Source of the DNA: Tumebacillus amylolyticus
Lineage (GTDB): Bacteria; Bacillota; Bacilli; Tumebacillales; Tumebacillaceae
DNA: 64,000 nt
Direction: 5' to 3'
Assembly: GCF_016722965.1 (NCBI RefSeq)
Contig: NZ_JAEQNB010000002.1
Span: 425,541-489,540 of the forward strand
The notes beneath the pieces are model-generated. The model saw only the letters and a list, made by a program, of their open reading frames with translations. It was not told the DNA's origin and did no database searches. A program made the translations under genes and the position numbers. This document shows, piece after piece, positions 14,960 through 23,652 of this stretch (the stretch's first letter is position 1; each line of letters begins with the position of its first letter).

Positions 14960-16240
14960 ATGTTCTGTCATCAATGTGAGCAAACCCCGTCCGGCGGTTG
15001 CAAAGTCATCGGCGTCTGCGGCAAAAACGAAGAGATTGCCAGCCTGCAAGATACGATCGTATTCGCGCTGAAAGGCATCGCGGCGTATGCGGTTCACGCA
15101 AGACAATTGGGGTACAGCGATCCGTTCGTCGACGCGACCACCCATGAAGCGCTGTACATGACGTTGACCAACTCGAACTTCAACCTGCAAGAGCATCTCG
15201 ACATGGCGATGAAAGTCGGTCAATCGGCGATCCGCGTCATGGAATGGCTCGACCATGCCCACACCACTCATTTCGGCGTGCCGGAACCGGTCCGCGTCTC
15301 GCAGAACAAGATCGAAGGCAAGTCGATCGTCGTCACCGGTCACAACTTGCATGCACTGGAAGAACTGCTTCGCCAAACGCAAGGCAAGGGCATCAACATC
15401 TACACCCACTCCGAGATGCTTCCGGCACACGGCTACCCGCTGCTCAAGCAATACGACCATCTCAAAGGCAATGTCGGCAAAGCTTGGTACGACCAGCGTC
15501 AGTTGTTTGAAGCGTTCCCCGGCGCGATCCTTGCGACCACGAACTGCGTCATGCCGATCCGCGGCACCTACGCCGACCGCATGTTCTCGCTCGATGTAGC
15601 AGGTCTGGAGGGCGTGGCCAAGATTGAAAACCTCGACTTCTCCCCGTTGATCGAGCGTGCGCTGGAACTGCCGGCGGCGCATGTGGAGTCGGACGAAACC
15701 CTGCTGACGGGCTTCCACCACAACACGGTGATCAACATCGCACCGGAGATTCTCGACGCGGTCAAAGCGGGCAAGATCAAGCGCTTCTTCGTCATCGCAG
15801 GGTGCGACGCACCGGGCAAGGGCGGCGAGTATTACCGTGAACTCGCAACTTCGATTCCGGAGGACTGCATCATCATGACGACGTCTTGCGGGAAGTTCCG
15901 ATTCAACGATGTCGAGTACGGGACAATCGACGGCATCCCGCGCTTCATCGACCTCGGGCAGTGCAACAACTCGATCTCGACGGTCAAAATCGCGATGGCC
16001 CTCGCCGACGCGCTCGGCTGCGAAGTCAAAGACCTCCCCGTTTCCATCGTCCTCTCCTGGTTTGAACAAAAAGCGGTCGCGATCCTGCTCGGTCTCTTCT
16101 CGCTGGGCATCACCGACATCCGCATCGGGCCGAAAGCGCCGGACTTCATCTCGCCGGGGGTCCTCTCCGTCTTGCAAGAGAAATTCGGTCTGAAACTGAT
16201 CGGGCAAGCGCAGGAAGACTTGATCCAGATGCTCAACTAG
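14960..16240 (+). CDS. hcp: Hydroxylamine reductase / hybrid-cluster protein, short class
   Basis: 426 residues. Hcp carries an N-terminal Fe-S cluster and a hybrid 4Fe-2O-2S cluster and acts in nitric oxide or hydroxylamine detoxification and S-nitrosylation chemistry under low oxygen. N-terminal Cys ligands C3, C6, C14 and C20 are visible (MFCHQCEQTPSGGC...VC). Hybrid-cluster ligands appear in ATTNCVMP, FVIAGCDAPGKGG and TTSCGKFRFN. The ~430-residue length fits the class lacking the middle helical insertion. TATACT lies about 54 bases upstream of the ATG; GAGGAGG precedes it. Monocistronic; no companion reductase gene hcr nearby. Confidence 0.95.
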   Translation: MFCHQCEQTPSGGCKVIGVCGKNEEIASLQDTIVFALKGIAAYAVHARQLGYSDPFVDATTHEALYMTLTNSNFNLQEHLDMAMKVGQSAIRVMEWLDHAHTTHFGVPEPVRVSQNKIEGKSIVVTGHNLHALEELLRQTQGKGINIYTHSEMLPAHGYPLLKQYDHLKGNVGKAWYDQRQLFEAFPGAILATTNCVMPIRGTYADRMFSLDVAGLEGVAKIENLDFSPLIERALELPAAHVESDETLLTGFHHNTVINIAPEILDAVKAGKIKRFFVIAGCDAPGKGGEYYRELATSIPEDCIIMTTSCGKFRFNDVEYGTIDGIPRFIDLGQCNNSISTVKIAMALADALGCEVKDLPVSIVLSWFEQKAVAILLGLFSLGITDIRIGPKAPDFISPGVLSVLQEKFGLKLIGQAQEDLIQMLN

Positions 16241-16247
16241 TGTTGAA

Positions 16248-16287
16248 AAAAAGAAGAACTGCCCTCTTGCGAGGACAGTTCTTTTTT
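16248..16287. terminator. Convergent terminator between hcp and the MFS gene
   Basis: AGAACTG...CTC and GAG...CAGTTCT pair, with A-run before and T7 after. Confidence 0.85.
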
Positions 16288-16291
16288 TCGT

Positions 16292-17521
16292 TTAGGCAGT
16301 AGCTTTCTTGGATTTTGCGTCCTTGGGGAGTGCCAGCGTCAGCAAGCCCAGAATCGGCAGGAACGAACAGGTGGTCATCATCGTGGACATGCCGTAGACG
16401 TCGGCGAATTTGCCGAGCACGACAGCCCCGATCGCCCCCATGCCAAACGCAAGACCGGTGATCAAGCCGGAAACGAGACCGACGGAGCCGGGGATGAGTT
16501 CTTGGGCGTACACGACGGTTACGGAGAAACTCGAAGACAGAATGGCACCCATGCAGAGCAAGATCGGGTAGGCCCAGAACAAGCTCACATGCGGCAGAGC
16601 GAGTGCGAACGGAGCTGCGCCGATGAGCGAGAACAAAATCACGCGCCATTTGCCAAAGCGGTCTGCCAGCGGGCCGCCGAAGAACGTTCCGACGGCACCT
16701 GCCGCCATGAACAGGAATACGAATTGTTGCACGTCTGCCGTATCGAGATGGAATTTCTCGATGAGGAAGAACTGGTAAAAGTTCGAGACCGAAGCGGAGT
16801 ACCACGAACGGGCGAATACGATCAGAACGAGCAGCGTGATCGCGAATTTGACGTTGTTGGTGACAATTTCGGAAACGGCTTTTTTGCCTTTTTTGATGAC
16901 GGCGCCGGTGGCGAGTTGTTGGCGGTACCATTTCGAGACGCCGAACAGCACGAGGATGGCGAGGGCGGCAAACGACGTGAACCACGCGGCCCCCGGTTGA
17001 CCGAGCGGGACAAATACGAAAGCGGTCATCAGCGGAGCCAGCGATTGGCCCGTGTTGCCTCCGACTTGGTAGATCGATTGAGCAAACCCTTTGCGAGCGC
17101 CTGCCGCCATGTGGGCGACGCGGGAGCCTTCCGGATGGAACACGGCAGACCCAAGTCCGACAAACATCGCGGCGAACAGGACCCAACCGAAACTCGGAGC
17201 CATCGCCAACCCGACCATGCCCGCCATCGAAGCAAGCATCCCCAGCGGCAAGAGGAACGGAGACGGTCGTTTGTCGGTGAAGTACCCGACGGCGGGTTGC
17301 AGTATCGAAGAAGTCATGTTGAAGAAGAATGAGATGAAACCGACTTGCGTGTAGGTCAAATGCATCGACTTTTGCAAGATTGGATAGAGTGCGGGCACGA
17401 CGGCTTGCATCGCGTCATTGAGCAGATGCACCAAGGAGATCGCGAGCAAGATGCGATAAATCGTAGGTGCCACAGACGGAGCAGCCCCCGGAGTCAGGAG
17501 TGGCTTGGCCACGGGTTGCAT
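16292..17521 (-). CDS. MFS transporter, fosmidomycin-resistance (Fsr) type
   Basis: 409 residues from the ATG at 17521 (AAGGGGGAT upstream). Twelve predicted membrane segments. The N-terminal HLLNDAMQAVVPALYPILQ, the TQVGFISFFFNMTSSILQP and the FHPEGSRVAHMAAG motifs are characteristic of the Fsr/YfnB branch of the major facilitator superfamily, exporters of fosmidomycin or related small polar compounds. An Fsr exporter in a bacterium using the non-mevalonate pathway could protect it; the natural substrate is unknown. Monocistronic. Confidence 0.88.
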   Translation of the reverse strand: MQPVAKPLLTPGAAPSVAPTIYRILLAISLVHLLNDAMQAVVPALYPILQKSMHLTYTQVGFISFFFNMTSSILQPAVGYFTDKRPSPFLLPLGMLASMAGMVGLAMAPSFGWVLFAAMFVGLGSAVFHPEGSRVAHMAAGARKGFAQSIYQVGGNTGQSLAPLMTAFVFVPLGQPGAAWFTSFAALAILVLFGVSKWYRQQLATGAVIKKGKKAVSEIVTNNVKFAITLLVLIVFARSWYSASVSNFYQFFLIEKFHLDTADVQQFVFLFMAAGAVGTFFGGPLADRFGKWRVILFSLIGAAPFALALPHVSLFWAYPILLCMGAILSSSFSVTVVYAQELIPGSVGLVSGLITGLAFGMGAIGAVVLGKFADVYGMSTMMTTCSFLPILGLLTLALPKDAKSKKATA

Positions 17522-17602
17522 GGTGGGAGATCCCCCTTTTTGGAATATGATATTGCTCTTAGCATACACCAAAATTCCGTTTCACGAAATCTTCGCAACT
17601 CA

Positions 17603-18811
17603 CTAGATAGTTGGTTCGAGGTCGCGCTTGAACATCATTGCGCAGAGCACACCGCCGAGCGCCATGATGATGCCTCCCGCCGCAACGACGGGTTGGACGG
17701 TGAAGAAGTCGTTCAGCCAGCCGGCGCCGAACATGGCGAGCACTTGGAATCCGTTGACGATGGTGTTGATCGTCATCCCCGCGCGTCCTTGGTACTCGAA
17801 ATTCACTTGGGTCTGCATCAGCGTCGCCATCCCGATGTTTAGCCCGATCTGCCCCAGAGAGAACACGATCAGCGCGAACGCCGTGGCGTAGAAACTCGGA
17901 TAGGCGACCATGCCGCCAAGCCCGATTCCGGTGATCACCATGCCCCACGAGACGAAGCGCTGCATCGAGAGTTTGACTTTGGGCAGAACCAGCGAGGACA
18001 GGAGCATGCCCACGCCTTGAATCATGACCAAGGCACCCATCATTTCTTTGGGCAACCCGAGGAAGTCTGTCGTGATGAAAATCTCCAACACGGTGATCAA
18101 CCCGGCTCCGAAGCCGAACAGGATGCTGGAAACCATCAGGGGACGCAAGACGCTGTTGTGCCAGGAGTACCGGAATCCATCCTTCATCTCGGCCCAGACG
18201 CCTGCCATACTCTTCTGACTTTTTGCTTCTTGCATCGTCTCTTCTACGTTCACGCTCTGGACCAGCACCCACGATGCGATGAACAGGGCAATCGTGATGC
18301 CAAGCGACCACGCCGCGCCGATCTGCATGTAGAGAAGCGTTGCAATGGGTGAGCCGATCAACAGCATCGTGCTCATCGACATCTGGCGCAGGGAGGATGC
18401 CGTCTGGCGGTCTTCCTGCGGCACGAACAGCATCGTGAACGCCGGGGCTGCCGCGCGGAAAAACAGCGTGCCAATCGCCGATACGAACGAAATCGCATAG
18501 ATCAGCACCAGCGACCTCAATAAAATCGCCCCGATCAACAGCACCATCATCCCCATGCGGAACAGGGTGGCGCTGAGGATCGTTCGTTTTTTCTTCCAAC
18601 GGTCTGCGAAAACGCCTACGACGAACCCAAACAGGAAGATCGGCGCGAACTCGCAGAACATGTTGATCGAAAAGGAAATCGCCGAGCCTCCCGAGAGCTC
18701 CAACACGATGAACATCATCACCATGTTGCGAATCCAGTCGCCGCCCTCCGATGTCCATGTCGAAATCCAATAGCGCAAAAACCGCGGATTCCCTTTCAAA
18801 AATGCCCCCAT
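17603..18811 (-). CDS. MFS exporter (MFS_3 / macrolide-type)
   Basis: 402 residues, twelve predicted membrane segments. The start MGAFLKGNPRFLRYWISTWTSEGGDWIRNMVMMFIVLELSG, the GVFADRWKKKRTIL loop between segments 2 and 3, and AAPAFTMLFVPQEDRQTASSLRQMSMSTMLLIG match MFS_3-type drug or siderophore exporters. It starts 28 bases after an ArsR-like regulator gene with which it shares the upstream palindromic operator, so expression is probably induced by its substrate. Substrate unknown. Confidence 0.9.
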   Translation of the reverse strand: MGAFLKGNPRFLRYWISTWTSEGGDWIRNMVMMFIVLELSGGSAISFSINMFCEFAPIFLFGFVVGVFADRWKKKRTILSATLFRMGMMVLLIGAILLRSLVLIYAISFVSAIGTLFFRAAAPAFTMLFVPQEDRQTASSLRQMSMSTMLLIGSPIATLLYMQIGAAWSLGITIALFIASWVLVQSVNVEETMQEAKSQKSMAGVWAEMKDGFRYSWHNSVLRPLMVSSILFGFGAGLITVLEIFITTDFLGLPKEMMGALVMIQGVGMLLSSLVLPKVKLSMQRFVSWGMVITGIGLGGMVAYPSFYATAFALIVFSLGQIGLNIGMATLMQTQVNFEYQGRAGMTINTIVNGFQVLAMFGAGWLNDFFTVQPVVAAGGIIMALGGVLCAMMFKRDLEPTI

Positions 18812-18839
18812 ACGTTCACGCTCCCCTGTTCGTCTCGCT

Positions 18840-19454
18840 CTACTTCAACTCGTGGTTGTCTTGGAACATCGTCCAGAACAGACGGTACGCTTTCGTGCCT
18901 TCGCGCTGGATGCCCTTTTCGTACCAGCGCTCCAACATCGCCCGCATCTCGCTTCGCAACTCGGCGTACTCCTCGTGGGTCAAGTGCGCAAATCCTAGGC
19001 TCTCCGTGAATTTCTTGCGCGACTCCTCCGGGATGTCCTCGCTGCCCGGAAGGCTCAAATTGGCAATCGCCGCCTCATGCGCCCGGCGGTACGATTCCCA
19101 GAAGTCGTCCATCGCGGCGTCCTTCACTTGCTTTTTCAACACTTTGGCTTCTTGGTTCTCTTGCACGTCGTCCCACTCGATTTTGATCGTCATCGCGATG
19201 GGCAGGTAGTATTTCTCCACCACCCCGCCGCTTTGGCGGGTCTCCACCAATTGCAACAACCCGACGCGCTCCAATTCACGCACATGGTAGTGAACTTTCG
19301 AGGGCGGCAGTTGCAGGGCATCGGCGATCTGCTTGTTGGTGCGGGGCACCCAGTCGTCGTAGAGATTGAGAATCTTCACCCGCAAGTTGTTGGACAGAAC
19401 TTTCAACTGGTCGAACGATTTGACTTCATATGTGCTGTGTCTGGGGTTTTCCAT
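18840..19454 (-). CDS. ArsR-like winged-helix regulator of the MFS gene
   Basis: 204 residues. Residues ~12-95 are a winged helix: FDQLKVLSNNLRVKILNLYDDWVPRTNKQIADALQLPPSKVHYHVRELERVGLLQLVETRQSGG, the layout of HTH_20/ArsR-type repressors. The C-terminal ~110 residues are helical and acidic and may bind the inducer. First gene of a two-gene unit with the exporter; three CGATCAAAT half-sites, two arranged as a perfect palindrome, lie within 55 bases upstream of its start. No metal-binding CxC motif is seen, so metals are unlikely inducers. Confidence 0.88.
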   Translation of the reverse strand: MENPRHSTYEVKSFDQLKVLSNNLRVKILNLYDDWVPRTNKQIADALQLPPSKVHYHVRELERVGLLQLVETRQSGGVVEKYYLPIAMTIKIEWDDVQENQEAKVLKKQVKDAAMDDFWESYRRAHEAAIANLSLPGSEDIPEESRKKFTESLGFAHLTHEEYAELRSEMRAMLERWYEKGIQREGTKAYRLFWTMFQDNHELK

Positions 19455-19469
19455 CCTTGCAACCCTCCA

Positions 19470-19508
19470 CGATCAAATGTTTTTAGACCGATCAAATTTA
19501 TTTGATCG
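19470..19508 (-). promoter_or_regulatory. Operator of the ArsR-like regulator
   Basis: CGATCAAATTTATTTGATCG (19489-19508) is a 9-2-9 perfect inverted repeat; a third CGATCAAAT lies at 19470-19478, one period of 19 bases away. Located just upstream of the regulator's start, as expected for autorepression. Confidence 0.75.
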
Positions 19509-19548
19509 TAGTTTTATGGTACATCACGCCGGCTCTTGTTTGCAAGCA

Positions 19549-19592
19549 GAAAAAAAGCTCCGCCCGCAGCAAGTGCGGTGGGAGCTCGTACG
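19549..19592 (-). terminator. Terminator after the TelA-family gene
   Basis: On the minus strand GAGCTCC...CCGC and GCGG...GGAGCTT pair, followed by T7. Confidence 0.85.
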
Positions 19593-19594
19593 TT

Positions 19595-20689
19595 CTAGTT
19601 CAAAAAGGAGCTGAGTTGCTCGTCTGCGGCCGGCGTGCTCAGTTTTTGCTGCGTGGCGGACAGACCCAGTCGTTGGTTGAGTTGTTGGTTGATCACCGTC
19701 ATCTTGCTGGTGTAGCTTTGGCAGCTCTCGATGATTTGGCGGTTGGATCGTTCCGACATGTCCAACGCCGCCATGAGATCGCCGATCGCTTGGTTGACCC
19801 CTTCCATCGACATCGCCGGTTTGCTCAACAACTCGTTCGTTCGCTCGGTCGTCGTTTTGAGCAGGCGGGCGTTTTCTTTGAATTGGTTTTCCAAGGTCTT
19901 GTTGGTGGCATCGACGGCGGCGATGACTTTTTCTTGATCGCCGAGCGCCATCGCGATCATCGCGGAGACGGTGATCAGGTTCGCGGTTTTATCAATCGCG
20001 TTGTTGACCGAGTCGATCAGTTTGTCGTTGTTGTCGTTGATGATATCGGTCGCCGCAATCGCTTGGTTGTAGAGCATGATCATCTCGGTCATCGATTGGA
20101 TGCGGGACACCACTTTGCGGTGGCCGCGTTCGAGTTGCGGGCGGCGCGCTTCGTTCTCCGGTTTGTTGATTTCCGTCTCGAACAGGTTGCTCAGACGTTG
20201 ACCGAATACGATCTTGGTCTGCAGGTTGTAGATCTCCTCCATCGAAGTGCGCTTGAGTTGGCGCATGTAGGCGATGTTTTCCTGCAGGGTGTCTTTGCCG
20301 TCGCGCAGGCCGTTAAGGATCGCGTTGATGTTCGTTTTGACGGACTGGTATTTGTAGACGTAGTTTTTGAACGGGCTCTTGCGCAAGAGTTTCCCGAACA
20401 TGCCGACGTTCTTGCTGTCTTGGAGAGCTTCGCATTCGTCGCGGAGTTTGAGGATCATGTTCGACACTTCGTTGCGCTTGCCGGACATGAGGTCGTTGAC
20501 GGGCCTGTCCAACATCTGCAGAGTTTGTCCCGCTTTTTCCTGAGTTTTGGACCCGAGGTTTCCGATCTCATCCATCAGGGTGTCCAAGGCCAAGGTGTCG
20601 GTCGTTGCGATCTTGCGAATGAGGTTTGAGGCTTCCTGCTCGACTTTTTGCTCGTCCTCTTGTCTCAGCTGCAGAGTTTGTACGCTCAT
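19595..20689 (-). CDS. TelA-family (toxic anion resistance) protein
   Basis: 364 residues, all helical. VQTLQLRQEDEQKVEQEASNLI at the start, SPFKNYVYKYQSVKTNINAILNGLRDGKDTLQENI in the middle, and RRPQLERGHRKVVSRIQSMTEMIMLYNQAI later are typical of TelA/YceH proteins, first linked to tellurite resistance and to cell-envelope or lantibiotic stress. Biochemical role is not established. It sits 12 bases after an XpaC-like gene, the usual partner, and downstream of three TerD genes, forming an envelope or metal stress neighbourhood. Confidence 0.93.
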   Translation of the reverse strand: MSVQTLQLRQEDEQKVEQEASNLIRKIATTDTLALDTLMDEIGNLGSKTQEKAGQTLQMLDRPVNDLMSGKRNEVSNMILKLRDECEALQDSKNVGMFGKLLRKSPFKNYVYKYQSVKTNINAILNGLRDGKDTLQENIAYMRQLKRTSMEEIYNLQTKIVFGQRLSNLFETEINKPENEARRPQLERGHRKVVSRIQSMTEMIMLYNQAIAATDIINDNNDKLIDSVNNAIDKTANLITVSAMIAMALGDQEKVIAAVDATNKTLENQFKENARLLKTTTERTNELLSKPAMSMEGVNQAIGDLMAALDMSERSNRQIIESCQSYTSKMTVINQQLNQRLGLSATQQKLSTPAADEQLSSFLN

Positions 20690-20701
20690 GGGAACTCCTC
20701 C

Positions 20702-21328
20702 TTAGTAACCTTCCGATTCGTTGTAGCGGCGGTGGATCAGGTCTGCTTTGGTTTGCAACTCAATCAAGTCTTTGTATTCAATCGTCTCCATGATCGATGT
20801 GATTTTCATGTTGATGTCTTTGATACCGTTCAACAACGTGCGGCGGTTCTTGGTTTTGTTCTCACCGCTCAGGCGCAAAAACGGGGTGATGAACCCGTTC
20901 AGGTCTTTGAGCACCAAGCGTCGGACGGTGTGGTTGATGTCGCCGTTGTTCAGTTCTTCGAGGAACGGAACCAAGCGTTGGATGCGGGCAAACACGATCA
21001 GGCAACGGTCGACGATCTCGTCGTCGAGGTTGTTTTTCTGCCCTTCGGACATGACCATGTCTTCCAGAACGGCGAGGTATTCCAAGACCGGGGTGAATTC
21101 GCTCTCCGGGATCTGTGGCTGGGGAGTTGGGATTGAGGTCTCCGTTGGGGCTTGTACAGGTTCCACAGTTTGGATGTCCGGTTTCTTCGTCTGCTTTTGT
21201 AACAGGGTTCCGATGGCGATCCCCGCGATGGGGAACAGCAGCGACAGAATTTCGGGGAGGAGCGGGCTCGTCACCAAGGCGAAGAGATACCCGACGGCTC
21301 CCCCTACAAAGATTCGGTTCTTGAACAA
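20702..21328 (-). CDS. XpaC-like membrane protein, partner of TelA
   Basis: 208 residues; TTG start with GGAGATG upstream. Residues ~5-45 contain two membrane segments (IFVGGAVGYLFALVTS and ILSLLFPIAGIAIGTLL), then a proline-rich linker (VQAPTETSIPTPQPQIPE) and a helical cytoplasmic C-terminal domain. This matches XpaC (5-bromo-4-chloroindolyl phosphate hydrolysis family) proteins, which are almost always encoded next to TelA. The enzymatic name is historical; real function unknown. A short ORF with its own ribosome binding site precedes it. Confidence 0.7.
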   Translation of the reverse strand: MFKNRIFVGGAVGYLFALVTSPLLPEILSLLFPIAGIAIGTLLQKQTKKPDIQTVEPVQAPTETSIPTPQPQIPESEFTPVLEYLAVLEDMVMSEGQKNNLDDEIVDRCLIVFARIQRLVPFLEELNNGDINHTVRRLVLKDLNGFITPFLRLSGENKTKNRRTLLNGIKDINMKITSIMETIEYKDLIELQTKADLIHRRYNESEGY

Positions 21329-21344
21329 GGTAGGTCATCTCCGA

Positions 21345-21410
21345 TCAGCCGGTTGGTGGATTGCTCTCTCTAGTATATACGAAATAGGTCGCTTGCGGTT
21401 TCACCTTCAT
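21345..21410 (-). CDS. Possible 21-residue ORF upstream of the XpaC-like gene
   Basis: Reads MKVKPQATYFVYTRESNPPTG. AAAGGAG lies 4 bases before its ATG and its stop codon is just before the next gene's ribosome binding site. It also overlaps a possible TATACT box, so either the ORF or the promoter may be real. No family recognised. Confidence 0.3.
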   Translation of the reverse strand: MKVKPQATYFVYTRESNPPTG

Positions 21411-21429
21411 TAGTCTCCTTTACTTGTAT

Positions 21430-21465
21430 ACAAAAAAACCCTTCACGAGATCCGAGAAGGGTTTC
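21430..21465 (-). terminator. Terminator after the TerD cluster
   Basis: On the minus strand AAACCCTTC and GAAGGGTTT (one bulge) then T7; separates terD genes from the XpaC-TelA unit. Confidence 0.85.
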
Positions 21466-21483
21466 TTCGATGGACGCCATGCT

Positions 21484-22065
21484 CTACTCCGCATCCAAGC
21501 CGTAGTTGTTGCAGAGCGCTTGCAACCCGCCGGAGAAGCCGCTGCCGATCGCTTGGAACTTCCAGTCCTGTCCGTGGCGGTACAACTCGCAGATGACGAC
21601 GGCCGTTTCAATGGAGAAGTCCTCGCCGAGGTCGTAGCGCAGCACTTCTTGCTCGGTGAGCTCGTCCACGACTCGAACGAACGCATTGGAGACTTGTCCG
21701 AAATTCTGACCGCGGGCTTGTGCGTCATGAATCGTGACGGTGATGCCGATGCGGTGGATGTGGGGCGGCACTTCTCGCAGATCGACTTTGATCTGCTCGT
21801 CGTCGCCGTCGCCGTCCCCGGTGCGGTTGTCCCCCGTGTGCTCCACGGAACCGTTGCCGCTCTTCAAGTTGTTGTAAAAAACGAAGTCTTCGATGCCCTT
21901 CGCTTTGCCGTCTGCGTGGAGGAGAAACGCGCATGCGTCCAAGTCGAACGAATGCCCGCCGCTGTATTTGTTCGTATCCCAGCCGAGACCGATGATCGCT
22001 TTGGACAGTCCCGGATTGGTCTTGGTGAGGTCGATGCGTTGGCCTTTGGAAAGAGAGATCGTCAT
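21484..22065 (-). CDS. TerD-family protein, third of three
   Basis: 193 residues. TerD proteins are calcium-binding stress proteins linked to tellurite, phage and colicin resistance. Hallmarks: [28 protein letters not shown] at the start, [33 protein letters not shown] (acidic Ca-binding loop), [16 protein letters not shown] and [22 protein letters not shown]. Last gene in the trio; 12 bases after the previous one. Best similarity by eye is to the middle paralogue, so tandem duplication is likely. Confidence 0.95.
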   Translation of the reverse strand: MTISLSKGQRIDLTKTNPGLSKAIIGLGWDTNKYSGGHSFDLDACAFLLHADGKAKGIEDFVFYNNLKSGNGSVEHTGDNRTGDGDGDDEQIKVDLREVPPHIHRIGITVTIHDAQARGQNFGQVSNAFVRVVDELTEQEVLRYDLGEDFSIETAVVICELYRHGQDWKFQAIGSGFSGGLQALCNNYGLDAE

Positions 22066-22077
22066 GGGGTCGGCTCC

Positions 22078-22659
22078 TTACGCGATTTCCAATCCGTAGT
22101 CGCGGCACAGACCTGCGAGACCGTCTTTGTACCCGCTGCCGATGGCGCTGAATTTCCACTCGCCGTTGTGGCGGTACAGTTCGCCGACGACGACGGCGGT
22201 CTCCACGGAGAAGTCTTCGCCGAGATCATAGCGAATGAGTTCCTCGTTGGTTTCGGCGTTCACGATGCGTACAAAAGCGTTGGAGACTTGTCCAAAGTTT
22301 TGGCCGCGTTCGATCGCTTCGTGGATCGTGATGCAGAAAGCCACTTTTTCCGTAGCGGACGGAATGGTTGCCAAGTCGACAGCTACTTGCTCATCGTCGC
22401 CGTCCCCTTCCCCCGTGCGGTTGTCACCGGTATGTACGACCGACCCGTTGTCGTTCTGGCGGTTGTTGTAGAAAATGAAGTCGCGGTCGTTGCTCACTTT
22501 GCCCGCACCGTTTGCACAGAAGATGGAAGCGTCGAGGTCGAAGTCTTTGCCGCCATCGTATTTGTTCGTGTCCCAGCCCAAGCCTACGACAATTTTGGTC
22601 AGGCCCGGATTGGTTTTGGTCAAATCAACTTTTTGACCTTTGGAAAGAGAGATCGCCAT
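22078..22659 (-). CDS. TerD-family protein, second of three
   Basis: 193 residues with the same blocks: [83 protein letters not shown] and [22 protein letters not shown]. The acidic D-x-D-x-D-D loop that binds calcium is intact. Middle gene of a tight minus-strand trio, 16 bases after the first copy. Related genes in Bacilli (yceC-yceF) respond to envelope, ethanol and phosphate stress. Confidence 0.95.
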   Translation of the reverse strand: MAISLSKGQKVDLTKTNPGLTKIVVGLGWDTNKYDGGKDFDLDASIFCANGAGKVSNDRDFIFYNNRQNDNGSVVHTGDNRTGEGDGDDEQVAVDLATIPSATEKVAFCITIHEAIERGQNFGQVSNAFVRIVNAETNEELIRYDLGEDFSVETAVVVGELYRHNGEWKFSAIGSGYKDGLAGLCRDYGLEIA

Positions 22660-22675
22660 CTGTGAGTCCCCTTTT

Positions 22676-23275
22676 CTAGATATATTGAGCGGCTAAGTGG
22701 TCGATGTGCGCTGCGTGGGAGCCTTCCCCGATCGCTTTGAACTTCCACTCGCCGGCTTCGCGGTAAAGTTCGCCGACAACGAGCGCCGTTTTGCCCGAGT
22801 AGTTCTCGGTGAGGTTGAAACGAACCAACTCTTGTCCGTTCGAACGGTTGACGCAACGGATATACGCGTGTTGGATCATGCCGAAGTCCTGCTTGCGGTT
22901 CACGCATTCGTAGATGTTGACGACCGCCAAAATTTTGTGGACGTTCGCCGGGATTTTGGACAGGTCCACGAAAATTTGCTCATCGTCGCCGTCCCCTTCC
23001 CCCGTCAAGTTGTCCCCGGAGTGTTGAACCGAGCCGCAGGGGCTGGTTTTGTTGTAGAAACAGACGAGATGGGTACGAAGCACGAGTTTGTCGTTCTCGT
23101 TGAGCATGAGCACGGATGCATCGCAGTCGATGTCCACTTTCTGCTTTTTGATCCCAAACAAGCCTTTTTTGGTAACTTCGGCCGGGTCCCAGCCCAAACC
23201 GATCACGATATGGGTCAGGCCCGGATTCGTTTTGGTTAAGTCGATCTTCTGACCTTTCGAGAGACTGATTGCCAT
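22676..23275 (-). CDS. TerD-family protein, first of three, diverged
   Basis: 199 residues from the ATG at 23275, which has AGGAGGTGG 8 bases upstream; an in-frame GTG overlaps that site and is rejected. Same start ([28 protein letters not shown]) but with an insert [22 protein letters not shown] and a changed Ca region ([23 protein letters not shown]), giving a TerD/YceD-like variant with Cys residues not found in the other two. First gene of the trio. Its promoter was not identified with confidence. Confidence 0.94.
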   Translation of the reverse strand: MAISLSKGQKIDLTKTNPGLTHIVIGLGWDPAEVTKKGLFGIKKQKVDIDCDASVLMLNENDKLVLRTHLVCFYNKTSPCGSVQHSGDNLTGEGDGDDEQIFVDLSKIPANVHKILAVVNIYECVNRKQDFGMIQHAYIRCVNRSNGQELVRFNLTENYSGKTALVVGELYREAGEWKFKAIGEGSHAAHIDHLAAQYI

Positions 23276-23420
23276 GGAACATGCCACCTCCTTTTTTAAA
23301 TGTCGGAACGGTGATATCTTCTAGGATGTCCGATTTTTCGAAACTTAGAAGTCTACCACTATCGTACTACAGGTGCTTCGACAAATATAGACGAAAACTG
23401 GTAATTTTTTGAACGAAAAT

Positions 23421-23459
23421 AAAAAGCGAAGCGGCTGCAGGAACCACTTCGCTTTTTTT
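23421..23459. terminator. Terminator after the feo operon
   Basis: AAAAAGCGAAG and CTTCGCTTTTTTT pair around a 14-base loop; stop codon of the FeoB-associated gene is 2 bases away. Confidence 0.85.
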
Positions 23460-23460
23460 C

Positions 23461-23616
23461 TTACTTGACCTCGATTTGAATGATCGAGCAGTCGCTGTTG
23501 TGTCCACATCCGGCACAGCCGCCCGGCGTGCAACGCGCTTGCTTGGTGCGGCGGGCGAATTGAACCAGTTGCCAAGCGGCAAATCCGAGAACCGCCGCGA
23601 TGATGACGTAGATCAT
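23461..23616 (-). CDS. FeoB-associated Cys-rich membrane protein
   Basis: 51 residues, below the length usually picked up automatically. Starts with one membrane segment (MIYVIIAAVLGFAAWQLV), then a basic stretch (ARRTKQAR) and a Cys-rich tail CTPGGCAGCGHNSDC, the layout of FeoB-associated small proteins (FeoC-like role suggested, not proven). GGGGAT precedes the ATG. It lies 36 bases after feoB and ends the operon. Confidence 0.9.
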   Translation of the reverse strand: MIYVIIAAVLGFAAWQLVQFARRTKQARCTPGGCAGCGHNSDCSIIQIEVK

Positions 23617-23652
23617 GTGAATCCCCGCTTTCCAAAAATGTTTTTGCGAATC

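Noticed and set aside
16502..17332. Plus-strand frames opposite the Fsr-type MFS gene
   Set aside because: Lack ribosome binding sites and domains; the twelve-helix transporter on the minus strand explains the sequence.
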